Of a DNA stretch of 64,000 nucleotides, positions 1-8,041 are shown one piece after another. The stretch spans positions 68,755,259-68,819,258 of the forward strand of contig CM077162.1 in assembly GCA_039583875.1 (NCBI GenBank), given 5' to 3'. Positions within the stretch are counted from its first letter, which is position 1; each line of letters starts with the position of its first letter. The notes below the pieces were generated by a model. The model made no database searches and was not told the DNA's origin. It was given only the letters and a program-made list of their open reading frames with translations. Position numbers and translations under genes: made by a program. Source of the DNA: Platanthera guangdongensis (lineage: Eukaryota > Streptophyta > Magnoliopsida > Asparagales > Orchidaceae).

Positions 1-164
1 TACGAGTCATGCTTAATGAGCTCCAACGTGCAACTGCAAGAGGGGGTCCCAATGTAGCTTACTCCAAATGGTGCTTGGTGTTTTTTTTACTTTGGGAGGC
101 CTGGAAGGTTTGCAATGCTTTGATCTTTGAAGGCACCTTACTTCCATTTCCCGTGCTTGTCTGC
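1..164 (+). pseudogene. L1-type LINE ORF2 fragment, end of the zinc-binding linker before RNase H
   Basis: The reading frame from about position 9 contains a tryptophan-rich stretch ending in a WEAWKVCNALIFEG motif. This resembles the conserved WxxWKxRNxxIF block of the reverse-transcriptase zinc-binding domain (zf-RVT) of plant L1 LINEs. Coding similarity stops at 164, where a DNA transposon interrupts it, and the matching RNase H part resumes at 6920. The fragment enters from the left window edge, so its full length is unknown. A near-identical second copy lies at 738-902. Family assignment is by motif recognition only. Confidence 0.6.
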
Positions 165-343
165 CTATGTTGCACTGACACCGACACGGGACACGCAATA
201 TGACACGACACGACCCGACACACTACTCGTCAATTGTCAAAAAATACCATATTCCGACACGCTGCGACACGTATATTAAATATTCATTTTTATAATTATG
301 AAAATCTTTAAACTTTTAACAAAAAATAAAAAAATATCATTAT
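1..343. repeat. Direct duplication, copy 1 (copy 2 at 738-1080)
   Basis: About 340 bp beginning at the window edge recur at 738-1080 with small differences. The block contains both LINE sequence and the left terminus of a hAT-like transposon (165 onward), so the duplication happened after that transposon had inserted. The two copies stop matching at about 343 and 1080. Sequence 344-737 between them is AT-rich, with no recognisable gene. Confidence 0.8.
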
Positions 344-737
344 ACTAACAAAATCAGATTTATTAGATTAGGTATTTGTCAAAAATAACAAGAAAAGAAT
401 CTATCGAAATATATTTCCAAAAACCTTCTTCAATTAATTTTAAAAGTAGAATTTTGATATTAAAATATGCTTAATTTTAATATATTGATTAGAGTGCTTG
501 CGTTAATTATCATTATACCTAATTTGACATATTTCATGAACTTATTGGAAGATCAAATAAGCCGATAAAACATGTGTGGGCGATATGCGCGAAATAAAAC
601 AAACAAGTACATGTGTGATAAATAAATAAATGTGCGTGAATATATGTGTTATCTATAAAAATGCGTGAAATAATAACAAACATAAATATAAGCAATGATG
701 CGACATAGATTATCAATAGAGCTTCTTTATGACAATC

Positions 738-902
738 TACGAGTCATGCTTAATGTGCTCCAATGTGCAACTGCAAGAGGGGGTCCCAATGTAGCTTACT
801 CCAAATGGTGTTTGGTGTTTTTTTTTACTTTGGGAGGCCCGAAAGGTTTGCAATGCTTTGATCTTTGAAGGCACCTTACTTCCATTTCCCGTGCTTGTCT
901 GC
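738..902 (+). pseudogene. Second copy of the LINE linker fragment
   Basis: This repeats positions 1-164 with few substitutions and is part of a larger direct duplication with an offset of about 737 bp. It ends at the same 8-bp sequence, TTGTCTGC (895-902), that flanks the inserted DNA transposon. It is probably the original junction between LINE and transposon, because the transposon sequence to its right runs on to the opposite terminus at 6911. Confidence 0.55.
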
Positions 903-1213
903 CTATGTTGCACCGACACCGACACCAACACGGGACACACAATACGATACGACACACTACTCGTCAATTCTCAAAAAATACCATATTCGGACACGCTGGG
1001 ACACATATATTAAATATTCATTTTTATAATTATGAAAATCCTAAAACTTTTAACAAAAAATAAAAAAATATCAATTAACAAATATTTAAATAAATTATGT
1101 CATGCTTAAATATTACTCATCAAATATTTAAATGCAAAACTTAACAAATGATCAAAAAATGATAGAGCATTAACACATTACCATTATATATTATCAACAA
1201 AAATAATAGATTC

Positions 1214-1390
1214 TATAAAGAGAGGCCCAAAACCCAAAACCTTGTATATATTTTTTGAATGATTAGTTACAAGTATACACACACTTATATAAGAGAAGAA
1301 AGAAGAGAGAAATCCTAATACATGATGTGAGACTAATACAAGGAGAGAGAAAGAAGAGAGAAATGGGCCCTTAATTGGGCTTTTCTAACA
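1214..1390 (-). repeat. Copia-1 3' LTR
   Basis: This 177-bp LTR reads TGTTAGAAAAGC at its minus-strand start. It is nearly identical to 6395-6563, apart from a short internal duplication and a few substitutions. The outer dinucleotide on the plus-strand left side is TA, where the other copy has TG, so one terminal base has mutated. The purine tract (plus-strand CTCCCCCGC, 1391-1399) adjoins it. Confidence 0.92.
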
Positions 1391-1409
1391 CTCCCCCGCA
1401 AGCTGGAGC

Positions 1410-2885
1410 CTACAAGTCGTAGGCACTAAGCTTGGATAAGAACTGATAGTATAGCGGCCTGGAGAGAGCTTTCGTCAGGATGTCCGCAACTTGGTCGGTA
1501 GTAGGAACATGCTCCAAATCTATCTTCTTATACTGTACCTTTTCCTGGATAAAGTGACAGTCAACTTCGATATGCTTTGTTCGTTCGTGAAAAATCGGAT
1601 TCTTGACAATATGAATTATTGCCTGACTGTCGCAAAATATGGTTGCCGGAGATGAGAGACGAACACCTAAGTCTCCCAGAAGGCCTTCAAGCCAGGTTAA
1701 CTCAGAAACAATAGCAGCCATAGCCCGGTACTCGGCTTCAGCAGAGGAACGCGCAACCACAGTCTGTTTCTTGCTACGCCAAGTTATGTGGTGTCCACCA
1801 AAGTAAGTACAACACCCAGTTGTGGAGCGTCTATCATCAATAAATCCTGCATAGTCAGCGTCAGAATACGCGAAAAGAGATAGAGATGTGGATGGCTTGT
1901 ACACGAGTCCTTGTCCGGGGGCGATCTTGAGATATCGAAGGATGCGCTCGACAGCTTGAAGATGAGATGTCCGAGGAGCGTGCATGAAACGACTCACAAC
2001 TCCCACAACAAATGAGATGTCTGGTCGAGTCATCGTAAGGTAGATCAACTTCCCAACCAAGCGTCTGTAATATTCCGGATTTGTAAGCAGCTTGTCAGAG
2101 TCAGAGCTATGGGCCGAGAGCTTGTGATTTGCGTCCATAGGAGTCTCCGCAGGTTTGCACCCAGAATAACCTGCATCATGAAGGAGGTCCATACAGTACG
2201 TCCTTTGAGATAACACAAGACCATCAGGGCGTCGTGCGACCTCGAGCCCAATAAAGTACCGAAGGTTGCCCAGATCTTTGGTCTGAAAGGCGGAATTCAA
2301 CTGTTCCTTGATCTGTTGTATTCCTGCCTTGTCGTCACCAGTAATCAGGATATCGTCAACATAGACCAGAAGAATCACAGTCCCGGTTGACTGGTGTCGG
2401 GTGAAGAGAGAAAAATCAGCCGAGCTCCGAGTGAAGCCACTAGCACAGACCACCTTATTGAACTTTTCAAACCACGCACGCGGGGACTGTTTGAGACCAT
2501 AAATGGATTTCTGAAGGTGACATACCAAAGACTCCCCCGTGGTCTCAAACCCGGGAGGTTGCTGCATATAAACTGTCTCCTGTAGATCGCCGTTGAGGAA
2601 GACATTCTTAATATCCAGCTGATAAAGTGGCCAGTGACGATGAACAACCAAGGAGAGAAGAACACAGACCATGTTCAATTTGGCCACGAGAGAGAAGGTT
2701 TCCTCGTAATCAAGGCCATGTTGCCGAGTAAAGCCCCGTGCCACGAGGCGAGCCTTCAGACGGTTGATAGTGCCATCCGCCGCATGTTTAATGACATAGA
2801 CCCATTTGCAGCTAATAGAAGGTGTGACCAGCAGGAAGAGGAACCGGATCCCAGGTCTGGTTAGCCCAGTGAGCCCGCATTTCAT
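1410..2885 (-). CDS. Copia-1 reverse transcriptase and RNase H (pol C-terminal part)
   Basis: This 491-residue frame encodes the copia RT and RNase H that copy element RNA into cDNA in cytoplasmic virus-like particles. The RT region runs from about residue 27 to 300, with the catalytic YVDD at 175-178. The RNase H region holds the DADYAG block (342-347), the SSAEAEYRA block (380-388) and a CDSQA block (418-422) that carry the acidic residues. It ends with a KALSRP-type tail just before the purine tract. Its first 25 residues are not native: they come from reading the integrase-RT linker in the wrong frame, because a frameshift near 2815 separates it from the upstream ORF. No other stop interrupts the domains. 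Confidence 0.9.
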   Translation of the reverse strand: MKCGLTGLTRPGIRFLFLLVTPSISCKWVYVIKHAADGTINRLKARLVARGFTRQHGLDYEETFSLVAKLNMVCVLLSLVVHRHWPLYQLDIKNVFLNGDLQETVYMQQPPGFETTGESLVCHLQKSIYGLKQSPRAWFEKFNKVVCASGFTRSSADFSLFTRHQSTGTVILLVYVDDILITGDDKAGIQQIKEQLNSAFQTKDLGNLRYFIGLEVARRPDGLVLSQRTYCMDLLHDAGYSGCKPAETPMDANHKLSAHSSDSDKLLTNPEYYRRLVGKLIYLTMTRPDISFVVGVVSRFMHAPRTSHLQAVERILRYLKIAPGQGLVYKPSTSLSLFAYSDADYAGFIDDRRSTTGCCTYFGGHHITWRSKKQTVVARSSAEAEYRAMAAIVSELTWLEGLLGDLGVRLSSPATIFCDSQAIIHIVKNPIFHERTKHIEVDCHFIQEKVQYKKIDLEHVPTTDQVADILTKALSRPLYYQFLSKLSAYDL

Positions 2886-4545
2886 CGTTCATAGCGGCCC
2901 GCCACCCTGGGTGTTGAAGCGCCTCCTGCACATTGTTAGGTATAGAAATAGAGGAAAGAGAGGTGACAAACACGTAGAGAGGCGGCGTTAGCCGATGTAG
3001 AGAGACGTAGTTGGCCAAGTGATGAGCTGTAGAGACGTGAGCGTGATCTGCCGTAGCCGAGGTATCGCTGGTGGCGGGGAGCTGGGTCACGGGAGCATCC
3101 TTGGATGGGCGACGAGAGTAAACTCGGATAAGTGGTGGAGGAACCCGAGGAGGAACGGGGGGAGAGGAGGGAGAAGACGACGCAGATGGCGTGACCGGTA
3201 CAACATGCTGGGGAATAGAGGGAGCAGAAGACGAGGTGGTGCTGGGTAAGTGGAAGGGCTGGTCTTTGCAGAAGGTGATATCCGCAGAAACGACCAGCTT
3301 GCCGTTAGTAGGAGAGTAGCAGACGTACCCCTTTTGAGTGCGGAAGTAGCCAACAAACATATACTTGGCGGCCCGAGTAGCAAGTTTGCCGGAAGGAGGG
3401 CCAAGAAGGTGGACATAGCAAACACACCCAAAGATCCGCGGTGTGAGAGAGGTGAGGTTGGTGGAGGGATAAGGGAGTTGGATGGGTGAGGCAAAATCAA
3501 GTACAGAGGAGGGAAGACGGTTGATGAGATGACAGACGGTGGATCCAGCAAAGTTCCAATATTCGGTTGGAACGTGCATTTGGAACATAAGGGAGCGCGC
3601 AATATCAAGAAGATGACGATTTTTGCGTTCTGCCACCCCGTTTTGCTGATGTGTATACGCACATGAAGTTTGATGGATGACACCAAATTCAGTGCAGAGA
3701 TTGGAGAAGACACGACCCGTATATTCCCGAGCATTATCAGTGCGAATTACTTTGAGGGGGATAGCGAACTGCGTACGCATCTCAAGTAAAAAGGCGCGAA
3801 ATACAGATGGAAGTTCAGTTCGATCATGTAGTAAATAGAGCCACGTGGTACGGGAGTAATCGTCAATGAACGTGACAAAATAGCGAAAGCCAAAAATACT
3901 AGGGATTTTATAAGGACCCCAAACATCAGAATGAACTAAGGATAAGAGAGTACTACTCCTGGTACAGGCAGGGAGGAAAGAAGAACGATGTTGTTTACCG
4001 TAGATACAAGATTCACAAGAGAACTCCCGTAAAGGTATATCAGGAAGAGCCCGCTTGAGAATCGGAAGGGGAGCATGTCCAAGGCGGCGATGCCAATCAA
4101 CAGTGGAGATGGCAGAGAGAAGAGGTTGTGGGATATCCAAGATGTACAACCCATTCAACAGCTGCCCCTTACCAATGGTACTCCGGGTGCGACGATCCTG
4201 CATAAGAAAAGAAGAAGGTGAAAAGGTAATACAACAATCAAGGTCGTGTGTGAGACGACTGACAAATAATAAATTGAAAGGAGACCCTGGAATGTGAAGA
4301 ACCGAGGAAAGAGAAAGGGTCGGCGTAAGCTGAAGAGCAGCGGAGCCAGAGACTGATAGGGTGTCACCGTGGGCCACAGTGATGCGAGCAGGATGAGGCG
4401 TCTGTAGATACTCTGTGGGTTTCTGGGATGTGATATGGTGAGTAGCGCCGGAATCAACGATCCAACAAGGATTATGAGAGAGACAGATGATACTTTCCGC
4501 AGAGAAGGACGCAATAGAGGTGCCAGCGGAATCGTCAGACGCCAT
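2812..4545 (-). CDS. Copia-1 protease and integrase (pol N-terminal part)
   Basis: This 577-residue frame starts at MASDDSAG. The aspartic protease motif DSGATHH is at 31-37. The integrase zinc-binding region (HRRLGH to CESC, about 152-180) is followed by catalytic D207, D270 and E306. The 35-residue spacing between the last two gives the classic D,D(35)E signature. A proline/serine-rich linker leads to the MNDEMRAHWANQTW block that precedes RT in copia elements. The frame then shifts and ends at 2812, overlapping the RT frame. The chosen start is the first Met before the protease, where a Gag C-terminus would normally be read through. The catalytic residues are intact, so decay is recent or limited. 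Confidence 0.9.
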   Translation of the reverse strand: MASDDSAGTSIASFSAESIICLSHNPCWIVDSGATHHITSQKPTEYLQTPHPARITVAHGDTLSVSGSAALQLTPTLSLSSVLHIPGSPFNLLFVSRLTHDLDCCITFSPSSFLMQDRRTRSTIGKGQLLNGLYILDIPQPLLSAISTVDWHRRLGHAPLPILKRALPDIPLREFSCESCIYGKQHRSSFLPACTRSSTLLSLVHSDVWGPYKIPSIFGFRYFVTFIDDYSRTTWLYLLHDRTELPSVFRAFLLEMRTQFAIPLKVIRTDNAREYTGRVFSNLCTEFGVIHQTSCAYTHQQNGVAERKNRHLLDIARSLMFQMHVPTEYWNFAGSTVCHLINRLPSSVLDFASPIQLPYPSTNLTSLTPRIFGCVCYVHLLGPPSGKLATRAAKYMFVGYFRTQKGYVCYSPTNGKLVVSADITFCKDQPFHLPSTTSSSAPSIPQHVVPVTPSASSSPSSPPVPPRVPPPLIRVYSRRPSKDAPVTQLPATSDTSATADHAHVSTAHHLANYVSLHRLTPPLYVFVTSLSSISIPNNVQEALQHPGWRAAMNDEMRAHWANQTWDPVPLPAGHTFY

Positions 4546-4550
4546 GCGGT

Positions 4551-4900
4551 TAGCAGAAGGAAAGACCGGGCGGCTAGCAAAGAGGAGGTCGGGCGGCTAG
4601 CAGAGAGGAGGTCGGGCGGCTACCAGAGAGGAGGCCGGGCGGCTAGCAGAGAGGAGGCCGGGCGGCTAGCAGAGAGGAGGTCGGGCGGCTAGCAGAGAGG
4701 AGGCCGGGAGGCTAGCAGAGAGGGGGCCGGGCGGCTAGCAGAGAGGAGGCCGGGCGACTAGCATAGAGGAGGCCAGGCGGCTAGTAGAGAGCAGGCCGGG
4801 CGGCTAGTAGAGAGGAGGCCGGACGGCTAGCAGAGAGAAGGCCGAGCGGCTAGCAGAGAGGAGGCCAGGCAGTTAGCATAAGGAGGCCGGGCTGCTAGAG
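4551..4900. repeat. 23-bp minisatellite, about 15 copies, at the gag position of Copia-1
   Basis: About fifteen imperfect copies of a 23-bp GC-rich unit (plus-strand consensus AGCAGAGAGGAGGCCGGGCGG followed by CT) run head to tail. Most copies differ from consensus at one to three bases and the last is 22 bp. The unit is not a multiple of three, so it cannot encode a peptide repeat in one frame. It abuts the protease start and takes the place of the missing gag. Confidence 0.92.
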
Positions 4901-4936
4901 GGAAGCCGAATAGAGAAGAGCAGGTGCGGTAGAGGC

Positions 4937-5929
4937 CAAGGTTGTAGATGTCGGATGTCGGGATCATGTCGGTTTGGGTTTGAAATGTCATATGTCGGAT
5001 TGCGGGAGATATATCGGGGATATTTTACAATATCGGATTTTAATATTTAAATAAAGATAACAGTATTTATAAACACATTTTTTGCAAATAAGTTAAAATG
5101 TACAGACAAATAACTATAGCAATGTATAGACAAATAAGTATTTATAACATTTTGTTTGAAATAATTTTGAAAGATAAAGACGAAGCCCATGTAATTATGC
5201 AAAGTTGGAGGGGAGTTTTTCATAGCTATTGCAAAAATCACTATAGCAGAAGTTAACAAAATAATGTTAACATAAGTTAGAAGTGCACAGAAGAAACAAA
5301 AATCACTGCAGATTTACACAAGAAAAGGTATAAACTTAGCTATTGGAAGAAAGAAACCTAACTATAACATAAGTAAGAAACTTACAGTAACACAAGTTTA
5401 TTAAACTTTTAGATCTTATGACTTGATCAATATAACTTCAAATAAAACTTTCAATTGTTGCAGAAATAGGAAGAAGGAAGAAGAAGGAAGAAGGTGACTT
5501 ACAGTTGAGTGAAGTAGTAGAAACCCTAAAGCCCGGCGTCGACTCCTCGCCGACGATGTCGATTCATAGAAAGCCCAGCGTCGTCGTCTACTCCTCGCGA
5601 TGCCGATTCGTTGTCTCGTCGCCGGAGAAGGAGCTGTCGATTGTCGACCAGTCCGCCAGAGCGACTCTTCCGTAAAATTTAGGGTAAAGCGAGAAATGCC
5701 GAATGCGTGAAATTGACTCATGAAGTAGAAAAATACGGGTCCCGTGAATTTTGTTTTTTTATATATTAAATATAATAACCGAAATATCGGGTTAGAGATA
5801 TATCGATATATCGGGATATATCGCCGTTTTTTTACAAAACGATATTTTTATCAAACAAATCGGTTTCGTTGCGGTTTGCACCCAAAACCTTTATGTCGGC
5901 TGACATGTCGGCCGACATCTACAACACTG
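4937..5929. mobile_element. Non-autonomous hAT-like element nested in Copia-1
   Basis: This 993-bp element has inverted termini (CAAGGTTGTAGATGTCGG on the left; CAGTGTTGTAGATGTCGG reading in from the right) and an exact 8-bp target duplication GTAGAGGC at 4929-4936 and 5930-5937. TIRs beginning CAGTG with an 8-bp TSD fit the hAT superfamily. Subterminal regions carry repeated TGTCGG and ATATCG motifs. There is no transposase. On the minus strand, 5500-5720 has a GC-rich, exon-like stretch followed by a splice-donor-like ACTGTAAGT near 5510, possibly the 5' exon of an ancestral transposase gene. Confidence 0.85.
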
Positions 5930-5937
5930 GTAGAGGC

Positions 5938-6381
5938 AGAAGCCGCACGGTCTCGATGGACACACCAGCGACAAGAAGAGTCGCGACCAGGATGCGGCTT
6001 GCAACAAAAGAAGAGACTGCTAATCGACAAGACAAGTCACATCGGCTAGCCTAAGGAGAGAAAGTTCGCATGGCACGGTGAGGCCACAAGCAGGAAGAGA
6101 GAAAATAGTCTGCGCGGATATAGAGGAAGACCGCACGGATAGATACAAGATGAAGTGGGACCCACATGAGCGTTTATAAAAGAGAGAGAGGAGGAGGAGG
6201 AGAAGTGGAAGCCACGAGGAGAGAGAGAGAGGTTAAAAAGGGGGTAGACCGCACGATATGGAGGCTAGGGGGAGAAAAAAAACACCGGGCGGTTTCCAGG
6301 AGAACAGGCCAGACAAGCAAGTCCGGGCGGACAGAACCTGTAGACCGCAAGCAGTAGACCGAATACAAGGTGGAGACCGGT
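5938..6381 (-). other. Copia-1 untranslated leader remnant
   Basis: About 440 bp lie between the nested hAT-like element and the primer site. The stretch is purine-rich on the plus strand (GAGAGAG runs near 6180-6240). No Gag motif such as a UBN2 core or CCHC zinc knuckle is seen in any frame. Confidence 0.5.
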
Positions 6382-6394
6382 GGCTCTGATAGCA
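6382..6394 (-). promoter_or_regulatory. Copia-1 primer-binding site
   Basis: On the minus strand this reads TGCTATCAGAGCC, directly abutting the 5' LTR. It differs by one base from the usual plant retrotransposon primer site TGGTATCAGAGC, which pairs with the 3' end of initiator methionine tRNA. Confidence 0.85.
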
Positions 6395-6563
6395 TGTAAA
6401 GAGAGGCCCAAAACCTTGTATATATTTCTTGAATGAATAGTTACAAGTATACAACACTTATATAGGAGAAGAAAGAAGAGAGAAATCTTAATACATGATG
6501 TGAGACTAATACAAGGAGAGAGAAAGAAGAGAGAAATGGGCCCTTAATTGGGCTTTTCTAACA
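6395..6563 (-). repeat. Copia-1 5' LTR
   Basis: This 169-bp LTR begins TGTTAG on the minus strand, ends in TACA next to the primer-binding site, and is followed outward by the GATTC target duplication (6564-6568). Confidence 0.92.
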
Positions 6564-6919
6564 GATTCATATGCAAACTTTTTCCCCACTTTCAATCTTC
6601 CTTTTTCTAGAGAAAATGTCTACGTCATTAGAAGATCCACTTTCATTACTTAAATTGCTAGAAAGAGGTAAAGGCACTTCCAAGACAAATGGTCACCCGC
6701 CTCACCATGAGTAGCTAACTTAGGGACACGCGCGTCCGATTGAGCGGAACACACGTGTCCGATTTAGCGGGATACGCGAGTCCCGCGTGAGCCAGCGTGT
6801 CGGATTTCCGACCCGAGTGTCGGATTTCCGATTCGAGTGTCGGAGAGTGTCGGAGAGTCGGACTCTCCGACACCGACACGCTGTGCATTTTGTAGTGTTG
6901 GTGCTTCATAGTTGTCTGC

Positions 6920-7540
6920 AGAGGTGTGACAACTGCTAAGGAATTTGTGGCTAGAGGCAGAAACCTTAAGTGGGTTCGGACTCATCATCCTTACTAGCGT
7001 TCTCAGGGGAGATTGATTTGTCAGCTCTCTTTACATTCTTTGCTATTGGGACCTCTACAGGATGATTTGGTTAAACTCAACATTGATGGTGCCTTAAAAC
7101 ATTAGCCGGGTTGGGCCTATGTCAAATTGGTTATCAGGTACTATCATGGTCTTGTCCGATTGACTGGTGGAATTCACTTTCGTTTCTTATATGTTCCTGT
7201 TATTGAGCTCCGTTGCGTGGGAGGGCCTCCGCCAAGCGATCTTTGCCCTTCGGTTCCCGCGCATTGTTGTCTTTGGTGACGCAATAACAATTATACGTGA
7301 ATTAATGGTTTTTCTATCCGTTTTGACAACAGAAGGGGACAAGTTCAGGACATTAGAGATTGGATCTTCAGACTTCGTGGTTATACCATCGAACATGGTT
7401 ATTGGGTTGTTAATAGGGTGACAAATTGTTGTGTTAGTCTGTCGATTACTAAGGGAGACATCTCGTATGTGCATGAGGACCTTCCCCCTGAGATGCGTAT
7501 TCTGGTGGATGTTGATGGCAATCCGTGTGCTAATGAATAG
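6920..7540 (+). pseudogene. L1-type LINE RNase H domain remnant
   Basis: Directly after the right target duplication of the hAT-like element, the LINE frame resumes. A VKLNIDGA block near 7070 matches the KLNVDGA start of plant LINE-type RNase H. A FGDAITIIREL block near 7270 corresponds to its acidic central motif, and a DIRDWIF block near 7355 to its C-terminal helix. Several stops and at least two frame changes interrupt the frame, for example TAG shortly after the DGA block. The frame ends at a TAG near 7540. With 1-164 this represents one LINE split by a transposon. Confidence 0.65.
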
Positions 7541-7562
7541 ATTCATTAGTTTGTAGGTGCTC

Positions 7563-8041
7563 CCTATGTCATTAAAGGCACGTCTCAGGCGCTCCTAAGA
7601 CTTAAGGCTCACCAGGCTCATAAGTTTGCGTATTCGTGCAACTTATTTGCGCCTTTGGAATATAAAAGGCGCGACAGAGTGATATTTTTGTTGTAAATTA
7701 TTTTCTTCAAAAAGTTAAGGAAAAGTAATGTAAGAACTCAATAATTTTTTATTGATTTACTGTTTGTGAAAAATAATTTGTCTGTTGAGACTTAGATATG
7801 TTGTAAGTCACCACATTGATTTGAATTTTTTAAGAAATATAAACGATAGTAATGAATGATTAATTAGTAGATCAGATGAAGAATTTGATCGAGAAGTTGA
7901 AATGATGTTTGATGCTGATTATTTAAAATGGATGTGGTTGCGCCTTGCTTTTGTCAAGCACGCGCCTACATCTTGAGCCTTGCGCCTAAGATCCAAGACC
8001 CCTTTGCGCCGTGGTGCGTCTTGCGTCTTTAATAACTTAGG
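7563..8041. mobile_element. Small inverted-repeat (MITE-like) DNA element
   Basis: The left end CCTATGTCATTAAAG and the right end, read inward on the other strand, CCTAAGTTATTAAAG form imperfect inverted repeats. They are followed by GGCGC-rich subterminal motifs on both sides. Imperfect 6-bp direct repeats flank it (GTGCTC 7557-7562 and GTGTTC 8042-8047). The 479-bp interior is AT-rich and has no transposase. The superfamily is not determined. Confidence 0.6.

Larger units (their letters stand above)
1214..6563 (-). mobile_element. Copia-1, full-length Ty1/copia LTR retrotransposon lacking gag
   Basis: Two LTRs of 177 and 169 bp (1214-1390 and 6395-6563) bound the element, flanked by the 5-bp target duplication GATTC at 1209-1213 and 6564-6568. 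Read on the minus strand, the order is 5' LTR, tRNA-iMet-like primer site, leader, protease, integrase, reverse transcriptase, RNase H, purine tract and 3' LTR, which is the copia order with integrase before RT. No gag coding region remains: the space holds a 23-bp minisatellite and a nested hAT-like element. The pol frame has one frameshift near 2815. The element is therefore non-autonomous now. Confidence 0.93.
903..6911. mobile_element. Non-autonomous hAT-like DNA transposon, interrupted by Copia-1
   Basis: The left end begins CTATGTTGCACC at 903 and the right end, read on the opposite strand, begins CTATGAAGCACC at 6911, giving imperfect terminal inverted repeats. An identical 8-bp direct repeat, TTGTCTGC, flanks it at 895-902 and 6912-6919; this length fits hAT target-site duplications. 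Once Copia-1 is removed, the element is only about 650 bp and has no transposase. Both subterminal zones are rich in short GTGTCGG/CCGACAC motifs, as expected of transposase-binding repeats. The superfamily is inferred from TSD length only. Confidence 0.7.

Noticed and set aside
4551..4900. CRISPR-like array of 23-bp repeats
   Set aside because: The repeats are contiguous with no spacers and lie in a plant retrotransposon; this is a minisatellite.
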